64,000 nt of DNA from Alphaproteobacteria bacterium (GTDB lineage Bacteria; Pseudomonadota; Alphaproteobacteria; UBA8366; GCA-2717185). How positions within the stretch are numbered: position 1 is the stretch's first letter; every line of letters starts with the position of its first letter. Shown here in pieces: positions 34,917-44,898 of the stretch. The DNA lies in assembly GCA_040905865.1 (NCBI GenBank), contig JBBDQU010000045.1, positions 46,285 through 110,284 on the forward strand. Direction: 5' to 3'. A program made the translations under genes and the position numbers. The notes beneath the pieces were generated by a model. It saw only the letters and a list, made by a program, of their open reading frames with translations, was not told the origin of the DNA and did no database searches.

Positions 34917-35897
34917 CTATGCCGGATCCAGAACCGACGTATTGACGACCATGCCCCGGTCCAGCGAGCCGTCCAGCGCGTCGACGACATTCTGCGCGCA
35001 GGTGATGGCCATGCGATGCGCGGATTCGCGTGTGACGCCGGCGATATGCGGGCTGAAGATGACATTGTCCAGCCGGAACAGCGGGTTGTCCTTTCTCGGC
35101 GGTTCCGATTCAAGGACGTCGAGCCCGGCGCCACGGATGGTCCTGTTTGACAGCGCCGCATGCAGCGCCCCTTCGTCGACAATGCCGCCGCGCGCGCAAT
35201 TGATCAGGATAGCGCTTTCCTTCATGGCCTCGAATTCGGCCGCGCCGAACATGTTGGCGCATTCCGGCGAAAACGGCAGATGCAGCGACACGTAGTCCAT
35301 ATCCGGCAGTGCTGCCCGGAAATCCGCGACGGGCTTGCAGCCTGCGGCAACAATGACTTCCGGCGAAACATAGGGGTCCGCGACGTGGACATCCATTTCC
35401 AGCGCCAGGCAGCGTTTTGCCAGCCGCGTGCCGATACGCCCGAAACCGACGATCAGCAGCTTCTTTTCCCAAAGTTCGATCGCATGGGTGTTCAACCGGT
35501 AATCCCAGTTCCCGGCGCGTACCGCCTGGTCATGCTCGCGGCCCATCTTGGCCAGTTCGAACATCATGAACATGGCGGCTTCGGCAACGGGGACGGCATT
35601 GGCCGTGCCGATGACCGCCAGCGGAATGCCGCGCGCATTCAGCGCAGGGACATCGATATTGTCGTAGCCGACGCCATAGCGGGACACGATCTTCAACCGG
35701 TCGGCGACGGCAATGACTTTTGGTGTGATGATCGCGGTGCGGACGGTTACGCCGTGCACGCCTTTCATCTTCGCAATCAGGTTTGCCTCGGATACGTCGG
35801 TCACGACCTCATAGGCGATATCGTCCCGCGCCTCGAATATATCGGTCGCCGCCGGGGGCATGGGACCCAGAACCAGTACCTTCCAAAGGTTATCCAT
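34917..35897 (-). CDS. D-2-hydroxyacid dehydrogenase (PGDH-like)
   Basis: 326-residue NAD-dependent dehydrogenase. The Rossmann motif is GFGRIGTRLAKRC near residue 150, with the Asp in HVADPY. Catalytic Arg (INCARGGIVDE), Glu and His (SPHIAGVT) are in place. It lacks the ACT domain of SerA, so a role other than serine synthesis (glyoxylate/hydroxypyruvate or a special 2-hydroxy acid) is likely. Divergent from the APH/ATPase gene by 70 bp. Confidence 0.9.
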   Translation of the reverse strand: MDNLWKVLVLGPMPPAATDIFEARDDIAYEVVTDVSEANLIAKMKGVHGVTVRTAIITPKVIAVADRLKIVSRYGVGYDNIDVPALNARGIPLAVIGTANAVPVAEAAMFMMFELAKMGREHDQAVRAGNWDYRLNTHAIELWEKKLLIVGFGRIGTRLAKRCLALEMDVHVADPYVSPEVIVAAGCKPVADFRAALPDMDYVSLHLPFSPECANMFGAAEFEAMKESAILINCARGGIVDEGALHAALSNRTIRGAGLDVLESEPPRKDNPLFRLDNVIFSPHIAGVTRESAHRMAITCAQNVVDALDGSLDRGMVVNTSVLDPA

Positions 35898-35967
35898 GTT
35901 GCATTCCCTGACTATTCGCCCACATTAACGATAAGCCTAAAGTCCAGAACAGTGGGGAGCAATCCGC

Positions 35968-37521
35968 GTGCCGGATAATTCGACCGACGATATCCAGCGG
36001 GACGTGATTGCCTTTCTGTCGCGACCGGAGAGTTACGGGCGGGATGTTGAGAACGTCCAGCGAATCGATACACATATTTCGGTGGTGTTCCTGGCTGGCG
36101 ACCGCGTCTACAAGATGAAGCGCGCCATCCGTTTCGAATATCTCGACTATGGAACCCTGGCGCGCCGCCGCGCCTTTTGCGAGGCCGAAATCGATACGAA
36201 CCGCCGTACGGCCCCGTCGCTCTATCTCGGCGTCGTGGCGGTGACACGGGCGGAGGATGGCGCCTTTCAGTTGAACGGGAACGGCGAACCCGTCGAATGG
36301 CTGGTCGAAATGCGCCGATTCGACCAGGATTCCCTGTTCGACCGCATGGCCGAAGCCGGGGAACTGACGCCGGAACTGATGACCGGGCTGGCGGATTCCA
36401 TATTCGGGTTTCACGATGAAGCGGCCCCGGCAAGCGACCGGGGCGGCGCCGCGGTCATGCGGCACATTATCGACGGAAATTTCCGGGAGATCCGCAAATC
36501 CACCCCGTCGCTGTTCGATCCGGACAAGGTTGCGCTGCTGGAGGAACGGTCCCGGACGGCGCTGGACAGTTTTTCCGGGTTGCTGGACGAACGCGGCAGG
36601 GCCGGGCGCATCCGGCGCTGTCACGGAGACCTGCATCTGCGCAATATCTGCCTTGTCGACGGGGCGCCGACCCTGTTCGACGCGATCGAATTCAATGACG
36701 ACATCTCCGTCATCGACGTTCTGTACGATCTGGCGTTCCTGCTGATGGACCTTGAACATCGCGGGCACCGCGACCGCGCGAACGAGGTGTTCAACCGGTA
36801 TATGGCGCTTGGCGACGATGTGGCGGGGCTGGCGGCCCTGCCGCTGTTCCTCGCCTGCCGGGCGGCGATCCGTGCGCATACGGCCGTCGCCGCCGCCCGG
36901 ACCCAGCCGGACACGGCAAAGCAGCAGTCGCTTGAAGCCGAAGCCTGCGCCTATCTTGACCTGGCCTGTACGTTTCTGGAGCCACGCGCGGCGCAACTGG
37001 TTGCGATCGGCGGGCTGTCGGGTACGGGAAAATCCACCGTCGCGGGGAAAGTTGCCCCGTCCCTGGGCCGCGCGCCGGGAGCCCTCGTGCTCCGCAGCGA
37101 TGTCATGCGCAAGCGGCTGTTCGGCGTCGCGCCGGAAACCAGGCTGGACCCGACGGCCTATACGCGGGCGATTTCCGAACGCGTGTATGACGATATCGCC
37201 GAACGGGCCGCGTTGGCGCTGGATGCGGGCCATTGCGTTGTTGCCGATGCGGTTTTCGCACGGGAAGCGGAACGGACGGCCATTGCGGCGGTCGGCCGGT
37301 CATGCGGTGTCCGGGTGACCGGTGTCTGGCTGGACGCGCCCGCGGCGGTGCTGGAAAGCCGGGTGGCGGCGCGTCGCAACGATGCTTCCGATGCCGGTCC
37401 CGCGGTCGTGCGCGATCAACTGGACTATGACCTTGGGGTCATGGACTGGCATCGCGTCGATGCCGGCAATGGCGCCGGCCAGACCGTCGCCGCCGTCACG
37501 GCGCTGCTGGCCCGCCGTTAG
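35968..37521 (+). CDS. APH-like phosphotransferase fused to P-loop ATPase/kinase
   Basis: 517 residues from a GTG start. The N-terminal part (about 10-330) is aminoglycoside-phosphotransferase-like: VYKMKRAIRFEYLDY, then HGDLHLRNI (catalytic Asp loop) and FDAIEFND (metal Asp). The C-terminal third carries a Walker A GGLSGTGKST near residue 350 and looks like a zeta-toxin/gluconokinase-like P-loop kinase (RSDVMRKRL, ADAVFAREAER). This double architecture is known in bacterial AAA-family/COG0645-COG2187 proteins, but the substrate is unknown. No antitoxin-like neighbour. Confidence 0.87.
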   Translation: MPDNSTDDIQRDVIAFLSRPESYGRDVENVQRIDTHISVVFLAGDRVYKMKRAIRFEYLDYGTLARRRAFCEAEIDTNRRTAPSLYLGVVAVTRAEDGAFQLNGNGEPVEWLVEMRRFDQDSLFDRMAEAGELTPELMTGLADSIFGFHDEAAPASDRGGAAVMRHIIDGNFREIRKSTPSLFDPDKVALLEERSRTALDSFSGLLDERGRAGRIRRCHGDLHLRNICLVDGAPTLFDAIEFNDDISVIDVLYDLAFLLMDLEHRGHRDRANEVFNRYMALGDDVAGLAALPLFLACRAAIRAHTAVAAARTQPDTAKQQSLEAEACAYLDLACTFLEPRAAQLVAIGGLSGTGKSTVAGKVAPSLGRAPGALVLRSDVMRKRLFGVAPETRLDPTAYTRAISERVYDDIAERAALALDAGHCVVADAVFAREAERTAIAAVGRSCGVRVTGVWLDAPAAVLESRVAARRNDASDAGPAVVRDQLDYDLGVMDWHRVDAGNGAGQTVAAVTALLARR

Positions 37522-37676
37522 ATCGGATCGTGATTTGGCGGCGGAACGGCAGGGTGTCAACCTTCCCTGCAACCGCTATTGTCGAAAAAAATCGCTGCTT
37601 TGTCTGGTGTAACGTGGCTCCCTGCGGTATTTCTCGCGCCCATAACATAAAATGACGAGCGCTTTTTCCGACTGCA

Positions 37677-39593
37677 ATGCTTCATATCAATGACCTGACA
37701 TACCGGATCGGCGGACGAACCCTGCTGGACCAGGCGACGGCTGTGGTGCCGCAGGGGCACAAGGTTGGCCTGATCGGGCATAACGGCTCCGGCAAGTCGA
37801 CCCTGCTCAAGCTGATCATGGGCGAACTGGAACCCGATACGGGAACGATCAGCCTGCGCAACCGGGCGCGGATCGGCACCGTGTCGCAGAAAATGCCGGA
37901 GGGCGAGGGGTCGCCGCGCGATTTCGTGCTCGCGGCCGATGAAGAGCGCGCATCCCTGCTGGCGGAGGCGGAAACCGCGACCGATCCGCACCGGATCGGT
38001 GAAATTCATATCCGGCTGGCCGACATCGGCGCCGAGGCCGCGCCCGCGCGGGCCGCCGCCATTCTCGCCGGGCTGGGGTTCGACGAAGAGGCGCAGGCGG
38101 CGCCGCTGGATTCATTTTCCGGCGGCTGGCGGATGCGCGTGTCGCTGGCCGCGACGCTGTTTTCCGCGCCCGACCTGCTGCTGCTCGACGAACCCAGCAA
38201 CCATCTCGACCTGGAAACGCGGCTCTGGCTGGAATCGCACCTGACATCCTATCCGGGCACGATCCTGCTGGTCAGCCATGACCGCAACCTGTTGAACACG
38301 ATTGTCGATACGATCATCCATCTCGACGAAATGAAACTGAATGTCTATCGCGGCAATTACGACCGGTTCGAGCGGACCCGCAACGAGCGGCTGATCCTGC
38401 GCGCCGCCGAATTTTCCAAGCAACTGGAACAGCGCAAGCATATCCAGAGTTTCATCGACCGGTTCAAGGCGAAGGCCACCAAGGCGAAACAGGCGCAGTC
38501 CCGGATGAAGGCGCTGGAGCGCATGGAGGAACTGCGCCCGGTCCGGCCGGATCGCGAGGTCGCGTTCGACTTTCCAGATCCGGCGCAACTGCCGCCGCCA
38601 CTGATCGCGATGGATGGCGCCAGTGTCGGCTACGTCGAAGGCAAGCCGATCCTGCGCAAGCTGGACCTGATACTCGGGCCGGAAGACCGGATCGCCCTGC
38701 TGGGTGAAAACGGCAACGGCAAGACAACGCTGCTGCGCCTGCTGATGGGACAGTTGAACGTCATGGGCGGCGCCGTGCGCAAGCCCGGCAAGCTGCGCGT
38801 CGGGTATTTCGAGCAGGAACAGGCGGATGCCTTCGACCTGGAGCGCACCCCGGCGCAGGAACTGTCCAGCCGCATGCCCGATGCGACGGTAACCAGGGTC
38901 CGGGCGCATCTTGGCGGTTTCGGGCTGGGCCAGGAAAAGGCGGATGTGAAGATCGGATCGCTGTCCGGCGGCGAGAAGGCGAAACTGCTGTTCGCCTGCA
39001 TCACGCGGGACGCGCCGCATGTGCTGTTGCTCGATGAACCGACCAACCATCTGGATATCGATTCCCGCGATGCCCTGATCAGCGCGATCAACGCCTATCA
39101 GGGCGCGGTAATCCTGGTGACGCATGACCTGCATCTGGTGGAGCTTTGCGCGGAGACCCTGTGGGTCGTTCGGAACGGGGGTTGCAGGGTGTTCGACGGG
39201 GATATCGACGAGTACCGCAAGGGCGTGCTGGAATCGCGCCGCGCCGACAAACGGCGCAACAAGGCGGAAAAATCCGCGGGCGACGACCGTGGCGCGCGGC
39301 GCGACGCCCGGCGGGCGGGGGCTTCGGCGCGGGCCGCGCGGTCGTCCCAGCGCAAGGCGGTGCAGGCGGCGGAGCAGCAGATGGAAAAACTGGCTCGGGA
39401 AAAGGCGCTGCTGGAGAAAAAGCTGGCGGACCCGGCCCTGTATCGCGGGCCGGCGGTCGAAATTGCGCTGCTGAACCGGCAGCTTGGCGATCTGCAGAAA
39501 AAGATTTCACAGGCCGAGGCCGAATGGCTGGAAGCCGAGGAAGCGCTCAACGGGGCGGATGACGACGAACAGGAACGAGGGGTGGCGCGATGA
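37677..39593 (+). CDS. ABC-F family ATPase
   Basis: 638 residues without membrane helices: two ABC ATPase domains joined by a linker. Walker A motifs GHNGSGKST (residues 34-42) and GENGNGKTT (about 343-351); signatures FSGGWRMR and LSGGEKAKL; Walker B ends LLLDEPSNHLD and LLLDEPTNHLD. The basic C-terminal region (about 525-630) is a coiled coil of the Uup/YheS type. ABC-F proteins act on the ribosome or related complexes. The alpha/beta hydrolase gene starts inside its last codon (4-nt overlap). Confidence 0.94.
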   Translation: MLHINDLTYRIGGRTLLDQATAVVPQGHKVGLIGHNGSGKSTLLKLIMGELEPDTGTISLRNRARIGTVSQKMPEGEGSPRDFVLAADEERASLLAEAETATDPHRIGEIHIRLADIGAEAAPARAAAILAGLGFDEEAQAAPLDSFSGGWRMRVSLAATLFSAPDLLLLDEPSNHLDLETRLWLESHLTSYPGTILLVSHDRNLLNTIVDTIIHLDEMKLNVYRGNYDRFERTRNERLILRAAEFSKQLEQRKHIQSFIDRFKAKATKAKQAQSRMKALERMEELRPVRPDREVAFDFPDPAQLPPPLIAMDGASVGYVEGKPILRKLDLILGPEDRIALLGENGNGKTTLLRLLMGQLNVMGGAVRKPGKLRVGYFEQEQADAFDLERTPAQELSSRMPDATVTRVRAHLGGFGLGQEKADVKIGSLSGGEKAKLLFACITRDAPHVLLLDEPTNHLDIDSRDALISAINAYQGAVILVTHDLHLVELCAETLWVVRNGGCRVFDGDIDEYRKGVLESRRADKRRNKAEKSAGDDRGARRDARRAGASARAARSSQRKAVQAAEQQMEKLAREKALLEKKLADPALYRGPAVEIALLNRQLGDLQKKISQAEAEWLEAEEALNGADDDEQERGVAR

Positions 39594-40396
39594 CCCTGCT
39601 GACAGCGGAAACCGAACGTCCGGAAGTCGCCTTCAAACGCAAGGGCAGCGGACCCAACTACGTGCTGCTGCATGGCGGGATGGGATCGTGGAATCACTGG
39701 GCGCGCAATATCGATGCGCTGGCCGAACATTACACCGTCTACGCGATCGACCAGCCCGGCTATGGCGACTCGCCCGATGTCGACAAGGAAATGTCCGGCG
39801 ATGAGTACCGGAGCCTCGTCTGCCGCGCCATCGATACGATGCTGGGGGACGACGCGTCATTCCACCTGACGGGGTTTTCCTTCGGCTCGGTGCTCAGTTC
39901 CTGCATTGCCGCACGGTTCGGCGCGCGGGTAAAGGCGCTGTCGCTGATCGGATCCAGCGGCTACGGCAGGCCCGAAGGGCGCGATATCGGCACGCGCAGC
40001 TACAAATCCGCCGGCGAGGACGAGGCGGTGTTCCGCGAAATCGTGCGCAACAACCTGCTCGCCTTCATGCTGACCAATCCGGACAGCATCGACGAGACAG
40101 CCATCGATTATCATGGCGCCAATGTCCGCCGCACCCGGTTCGACAGCCGCAAGGTCAGCTGGGGCGACACCCAGCGGATCGACCTGCCGCGCATCGCCTG
40201 CCCGTTGCAGATTATCTGGGGCACCAACGATATCACGGCGCACCCGTCGCTGGATGAACGCATTGCGCTGGTGCGGTCCTTCAAACCCGATTTCCGGCTG
40301 GATCTCATCGAGGGCGGCTCGCACTGGACGATGTATGACAGCGCCGACGCGGTAAACCGGCTGCTGCTCGATTTCCACAAAAAGGTTGAAGGTTAG
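39590..40396 (+). CDS. Alpha/beta hydrolase (meta-cleavage-hydrolase-like)
   Basis: 268 residues. Triad S97 (GFSFGS), D214 (GTNDITAHP) and H245 (GGSHWTMYD); oxyanion HGGMGSW at 28-34. The overall pattern resembles ring-fission-product hydrolases such as MhpC/BphD, but other substrates are possible. The start overlaps the ABC-F gene by ATGA. The 3' end converges on the hydantoinase B gene, and the two stop codons share the same TTAG. Confidence 0.9.
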   Translation: MTLLTAETERPEVAFKRKGSGPNYVLLHGGMGSWNHWARNIDALAEHYTVYAIDQPGYGDSPDVDKEMSGDEYRSLVCRAIDTMLGDDASFHLTGFSFGSVLSSCIAARFGARVKALSLIGSSGYGRPEGRDIGTRSYKSAGEDEAVFREIVRNNLLAFMLTNPDSIDETAIDYHGANVRRTRFDSRKVSWGDTQRIDLPRIACPLQIIWGTNDITAHPSLDERIALVRSFKPDFRLDLIEGGSHWTMYDSADAVNRLLLDFHKKVEG

Positions 40397-42000
40397 ACCT
40401 TTTCCTCGTCCCGGTCCCTTTTCAAGAATTCCGGGTCGCGCGCCGTCGCGGGGCCGTAGCCGCCCCCGCCGGGGGTGCGCAGCATGATCAGGTCGCCGGT
40501 CTGTACGATATGCTGGCGCTTGGGATCGACCGGTTCGCCATTGATCAGGACTTCGCCTTTCGCGCCATCCGACCCGCCGACGATACCGGGGGCGGCGATC
40601 CGGGTGCGCTCGGCCAGGAAGGCAACGGCGCTGGGTTTCTTCGTCAGGTTTTCGAACAGCACTTCCTGACCCAGCCCGCCGCGATACTGCCCTTCGCCGC
40701 CGGAACCCGGCCGCAGTTTCCGGTGCCGTATGCGCAGCGGCGCAAGCTGCTCCATGACCTCCACCGGCGTGGTCGAGATATTGCTCGGCCAGCTCAGGCA
40801 GCTCTGCCCGTCGGTCTGCGCCGTGCCGCCCATGCCGCCATTGAAGAAGAACAGCCTGGCAAAGGGCCTGCCGGCATCGGTCACCCCGGACTGGTTGATG
40901 CACCACAGGGGCGACCCCGCGCCGGCCATGATCTTTTCCGGAATGACCTGCGCCAGTGCGCCGAATACCAGCGACGGCACGAAATGCCCGATCAGCGCCC
41001 GTGAACCGCCGGAGGCCGGGTATTGCGGATTGAGGATGCAGCCTTCGGGCGCCACGGCGTGAATCGGGCGGATCGAGCCCTCGTTATTGGGCAGGTCCGG
41101 CGCCGCCGCGCATTTCACCGCATAGGCGGTCATGGCGTAGGTATAGCACATGGCGCAGTTGATGGCCTTGTCGACCTGCTCGGCGGAGCCGGCGTAATCG
41201 GCGAAGACCTCGTCATCGCGGATGGTCAGCGTGACCTTGAGGTCCAGCGGTTCGGTCAGCCCGTCGGTGCGGATCGTATTCGTGTAGACGCCGTCCGGCA
41301 GCGCGCGTATGGCGGCGCGCATGGCGCGCTCCGAGCGGCTCTGGATTTCCACGGCCAGATCCTCGAGCGTCGAGAGCCCGTATTCATGCATGAACGCTCC
41401 GGTGCGTTCCGCCATCAGGTCCAGCGCGGTAACCTGCGCCCACAGGTCGCCCACGACCTCGTCCGGCACGCGTACATTCTTGCGCAGCAGGCGGAAGAAT
41501 GTTTCGTCCGGCTCGCCGGCGCGGATCAGCTTCATGATCGGGATCTGGAAGCCTTCCTCGAACACCTCGCGCGGTTCCGGGGAACGGATCTTGCCGCCGA
41601 TATCGGGCGCGTGCGCCGTGCTGCCGGCGAAGCCGACCAGCCTGCCGTCATGGAACAGCGGACGGCCGACGCTGATATCGGGCAGGTGGCCGGTGCCCAT
41701 CCAGATGTCGTTGGTGATCAGCACATCGCCCGGCTGCAGGGTGTCCGCCGGATATTCGTCCAGGAAATGCCGGATCGTGCGCGGCAGGGTGCCGATGAAG
41801 GACGGGATGCTGTCGGTCGCCTGCACCAGCGAACCGCCGGCCACATCGGTAATGACGCAGGAAAAATCATGGCTGTCGCGCACCACGGTCGAAAACGAGG
41901 TCCGCACCAGGGCCGCCGCCGCCTCGTCGACGATGGACACCAGACGTGTCCACAGCACCTCCAGCGTGGCGGAATCGAAGGACTGTTTCAGGTCTGTCAT
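40393..42000 (-). CDS. Hydantoinase B/oxoprolinase family protein
   Basis: 535 residues, the beta subunit of ATP-dependent hydantoinase/oxoprolinase/acetone carboxylase-type complexes. Family features include ITNDIWMGTGHLPDISV, IPIMKLIRAGEP, the glycine-rich PGGGGYGP end, and conserved LRKNVRVPDEVVGDLWAQV. The start ATG overlaps the stop of the hydantoinase A gene by 4 nt, so both subunits are co-translated. Natural substrates may be N-methylhydantoin, 5-oxoproline or related cyclic amides. Confidence 0.93.
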   Translation of the reverse strand: MTDLKQSFDSATLEVLWTRLVSIVDEAAAALVRTSFSTVVRDSHDFSCVITDVAGGSLVQATDSIPSFIGTLPRTIRHFLDEYPADTLQPGDVLITNDIWMGTGHLPDISVGRPLFHDGRLVGFAGSTAHAPDIGGKIRSPEPREVFEEGFQIPIMKLIRAGEPDETFFRLLRKNVRVPDEVVGDLWAQVTALDLMAERTGAFMHEYGLSTLEDLAVEIQSRSERAMRAAIRALPDGVYTNTIRTDGLTEPLDLKVTLTIRDDEVFADYAGSAEQVDKAINCAMCYTYAMTAYAVKCAAAPDLPNNEGSIRPIHAVAPEGCILNPQYPASGGSRALIGHFVPSLVFGALAQVIPEKIMAGAGSPLWCINQSGVTDAGRPFARLFFFNGGMGGTAQTDGQSCLSWPSNISTTPVEVMEQLAPLRIRHRKLRPGSGGEGQYRGGLGQEVLFENLTKKPSAVAFLAERTRIAAPGIVGGSDGAKGEVLINGEPVDPKRQHIVQTGDLIMLRTPGGGGYGPATARDPEFLKRDRDEEKV

Positions 42001-44081
42001 GACGGCAGCTCCACAATCAGGTTGCCCGCGTCGTCCACCCGGGCTTGGCCGCCCGGGCCGACGATCAGGGTCGATTCCGCTTCCTCGACCACGGCGGGGC
42101 CGGTGAAACTATCGCCGGGGCGCAGCCGGGCGCGGTCGTAGACGGCGGTATCCACGAAATCGTCGTTTTCCGGAAAGCGGACCGGCCGGCTGCCGGTTTG
42201 CGCGCCGCCGGTTTCGCCGGCCGCACCGGTAGCGAATTCCGCGCCCTCGCCCGGTACGTCGGCGCGCAGCGACACGCGGATATTGATGATCTCGGCCACC
42301 ACATCCGGCGGTGTGCGGGAAAAGGTGCGGCGATAGGATGTTTCGAACGCATCCAGCATCATCGCGGCACTTTCCGCCGTATAGGGGCCCGGGGGTAGGG
42401 TGACCACCACCTCGAACCCCTGCCCGACATAGCGCATATCGGCGAGCCGGGTGATGCGGGCCGCCGCCGGGTCGAACCCGGTTTCCGCGATGACGGTCGA
42501 GGCGTCGGTTTCCAGTGCCCGGTAGGCCGCTTCCAGTTCGGGCCAGTCGATGGAATCCAGCCGTTTCGCAACGGTGGCCACCCGGTCGATCCGCGCCGGC
42601 GCGATCAGCAGCCCCAGCGCGGAGGCGACACCGGCGGCGGGCGGACAGACGATCCGCCGCACGCCCAGCTTGCGGGCGACGTACCAGGCATGCACCGGCC
42701 CCGCGCCGCCGGTCGCCAGCAGCGTATAGAGGCGCGGGTCCTTGCCGCGTTCGGCGATATGGACGCGCGCGGCGCTGGCCATGTTCTCGTTCACGACCTC
42801 ATAGATGCCGCGCGCGGTGTCGATGACCGAGAGGCCGGACCGCTCGGCGAGCGGCTGCATGGCGCGGGCGGCGGCCTCCGCGTCGATGTTCATGCTGCCC
42901 CCGGCGAACGAACCGGCGTTCAGATAGCCCAGCAGCAGGTCCGCATCGGTCACGGTCGGGTTCGTGCCGCCGCGTCCGTAGCAGACCGGCCCCGGCACGG
43001 AGCCGGCGCTTTCCGGCCCGACCTTGAGCAGTTCCATCGCGTCGATCCGGGCGATGGACCCGCCGCCGGCGCCGATCTCGATCAGTTCTATGGCGGAAAT
43101 GGTCAGCGGCAACCCGCTGCCTTCGGCGAAGCGCTTCTCGCGCGCCGCCTCGAAACGATAGGCGACATGCGGTTCACCGTTATCGACCAGCGCCAGCTTC
43201 GCGGTGGTGCCGCCCATGTCGAACGCCAGGATATTGGCGATACCGGCCTGGGCGCCGAAATGGGCCGCGACCAGCGCGCCTGCCGCCGGGCCGGATTCCA
43301 GCAATTGCACGGGCGTACGCTTGGCTTCCGCGATATGGGTCAGCCCGCCGTTGGACAGCATCATGAAATAGGGCGCGCCGATGCCGAGTTCCCTGGTATG
43401 CGCCACCAGCCGGTCGACATAGGTATGCGCCAGCGGTTTCACATAGGCGTTGGTGACCGTCGTCGAGGTCCGGTCGAATTCACGGATTTCCGGCGCAACA
43501 TCATGGCTGGCGGTGACGATCAGGTCGGGAAAGGCGCGTTCGATGGCGTCCAGCGCCGCGTCTTCATGGGCCGGATTGGCGTAGGAATGCAGGAAGACGA
43601 TGGCGACGGCTTCGGCGCCCCTGTCGATCAGCGCCTGCACCTTGGCCAGCAGGTCGTTTTCGTCCAGCGGGGTGATGACCGCGCCGTCGGGGCCGATACG
43701 TTCGGTCACTTCCAGGCGCAGGTCGCGCGGGGCCAGCGGCTTCGGCATCGCGATGAACAGATCATAGAGTTCGTATTTGCGTTCGCGCCCGATTTCCAGC
43801 ACGTCGCGGAATCCGTCGGTGGTGATCAGCCCGGTCCGCGCGCCCTTGCGTTCGATCAGCGCATTGGTGAACAGGGTCGTCGCATGGACGATCCGGTACA
43901 GGGATTCGGGTGCGATACCGCCGTCCAGCAGCTTCTTCAGCCCGGTAAGAACGCCCCGCGACGGATCGTCCGGGGTGGTCAGTTCCTTCCCCTTGGCGAT
44001 CCGCCCGGTGCTGCGATCGTAGACGACGAGATCGGTGAATGTGCCGCCGATATCGATGCCTAGTGCGTGTGTGTCGGTCAT
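41997..44081 (-). CDS. Hydantoinase A/oxoprolinase family protein
   Basis: 694 residues, the ATP-binding alpha subunit of the actin-like (ASKHA) type. The phosphate loop GIDIGGTFTDLVVYD is at the N-terminus; the second AFDMGGTTAKLALVD and the adenosine-side GAGGGSIARID are present. The ATG at 44081 is chosen as the first Met before the phosphate loop; the earlier open frame has no similarity. It heads the hydantoinase A/B operon, and the CMD protein gene lies only 8 bp upstream. Confidence 0.93.
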   Translation of the reverse strand: MTDTHALGIDIGGTFTDLVVYDRSTGRIAKGKELTTPDDPSRGVLTGLKKLLDGGIAPESLYRIVHATTLFTNALIERKGARTGLITTDGFRDVLEIGRERKYELYDLFIAMPKPLAPRDLRLEVTERIGPDGAVITPLDENDLLAKVQALIDRGAEAVAIVFLHSYANPAHEDAALDAIERAFPDLIVTASHDVAPEIREFDRTSTTVTNAYVKPLAHTYVDRLVAHTRELGIGAPYFMMLSNGGLTHIAEAKRTPVQLLESGPAAGALVAAHFGAQAGIANILAFDMGGTTAKLALVDNGEPHVAYRFEAAREKRFAEGSGLPLTISAIELIEIGAGGGSIARIDAMELLKVGPESAGSVPGPVCYGRGGTNPTVTDADLLLGYLNAGSFAGGSMNIDAEAAARAMQPLAERSGLSVIDTARGIYEVVNENMASAARVHIAERGKDPRLYTLLATGGAGPVHAWYVARKLGVRRIVCPPAAGVASALGLLIAPARIDRVATVAKRLDSIDWPELEAAYRALETDASTVIAETGFDPAAARITRLADMRYVGQGFEVVVTLPPGPYTAESAAMMLDAFETSYRRTFSRTPPDVVAEIINIRVSLRADVPGEGAEFATGAAGETGGAQTGSRPVRFPENDDFVDTAVYDRARLRPGDSFTGPAVVEEAESTLIVGPGGQARVDDAGNLIVELPS

Positions 44082-44089
44082 GTGGTTTT

Positions 44090-44641
44090 TTACGGCTTGA
44101 GCGGCAATTCTTCCCCTTCGGGCAAGTCGACGCGGCCGACATTCAGGGTCATGGAAATCAGGGTATAGAACCCGCAAAGGGCAATCAGTTCGGCGACGCC
44201 GGACTCGCCCAGGTTTTCCACCGCCCAGTTATAGGTTTCATCGCCGACATCGCGTTTTTCATGCAACTCGTTGCAGAATTCGTACACCACCGCTTCATTG
44301 GGGTCGGTAAAGCTCGGCCGACGGCGCTGCTTTATGGCGTCCAGCACGGATTCGGCCACCCCGCCTTTCAGGGCGATGGGCGCATGAGCATACCATTCGT
44401 ATTGCGCGGTCCAGTGTCGCGCGGTGACCAGAATGGCGAGTTCGCGCAGATTGGCGGGCAACGTGCCGCCGAAACGCAGCGTCGCGCCCATCGCCTGTGC
44501 GCAATCGGCAACCGGCGGGTTGACCAGAAGCTTGGCGAACGGGCCGCGGACGCTGCCGCGCGGGCCGGATGCGATCTTGTCGTAAACGGCCTTCTGTTCC
44601 GGCGACATGTTGTCCGGGTCGAATGATGATAGTCGGCTCAT
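44090..44641 (-). CDS. Carboxymuconolactone decarboxylase family protein
   Basis: 183 residues of the AhpD-like CMD fold (helical; motif ELAILVTARHWTAQYEWYAHAPIAL). The usual CxxC of AhpD-type peroxidase members is missing (the equivalent is absent near TARHW), so a decarboxylase- or binding-type role is likelier. The start at 44641 follows GAGGGGAAC. It lies 8 bp upstream of the hydantoinase A gene and is probably co-transcribed. Confidence 0.88.
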   Translation of the reverse strand: MSRLSSFDPDNMSPEQKAVYDKIASGPRGSVRGPFAKLLVNPPVADCAQAMGATLRFGGTLPANLRELAILVTARHWTAQYEWYAHAPIALKGGVAESVLDAIKQRRRPSFTDPNEAVVYEFCNELHEKRDVGDETYNWAVENLGESGVAELIALCGFYTLISMTLNVGRVDLPEGEELPLKP

Positions 44642-44685
44642 GGAGTTCCCCTCTTTTCGGATTCTTGATTTCGTGGTCGCAAGAC

Positions 44686-44823
44686 TAGAGCACATCGGAT
44701 TTAAATGGAACCGCAAGAGGCTCCATTTAAATCTGTGAAGGTGCTCTATTTTCAATAAGATAGATCAGATTCACGTGTTGGTTGGGTCGCCATAGGCGAT
44801 TCCAACCAGACACGATCTGATCC
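44686..44823 (-). repeat. Dispersed two-hairpin repeat, copy 2
   Basis: Same family as 12666-12802 in the opposite orientation. Hairpin B: outer stem AGAGCAC (44687-44693) with GTGCTCT (44741-44747), inner stem 44698-44712 with 44719-44733 (15 bp, one mismatch). The TTCAATAAGATA linker and hairpin A (AGATCAGATTCACGT to ACGATCTGATC) follow. The sequence of the inner stem differs from copy 1 while pairing is kept. It lies between the CMD protein gene and the DksA-like gene. Confidence 0.9.
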
Positions 44824-44898
44824 ACCCATCCGCGCCGTCCGGTCAAAGCCCCCGTGACGTTTGTCGGCGCTATTTCAGTGCTGTATCATGAATGAACC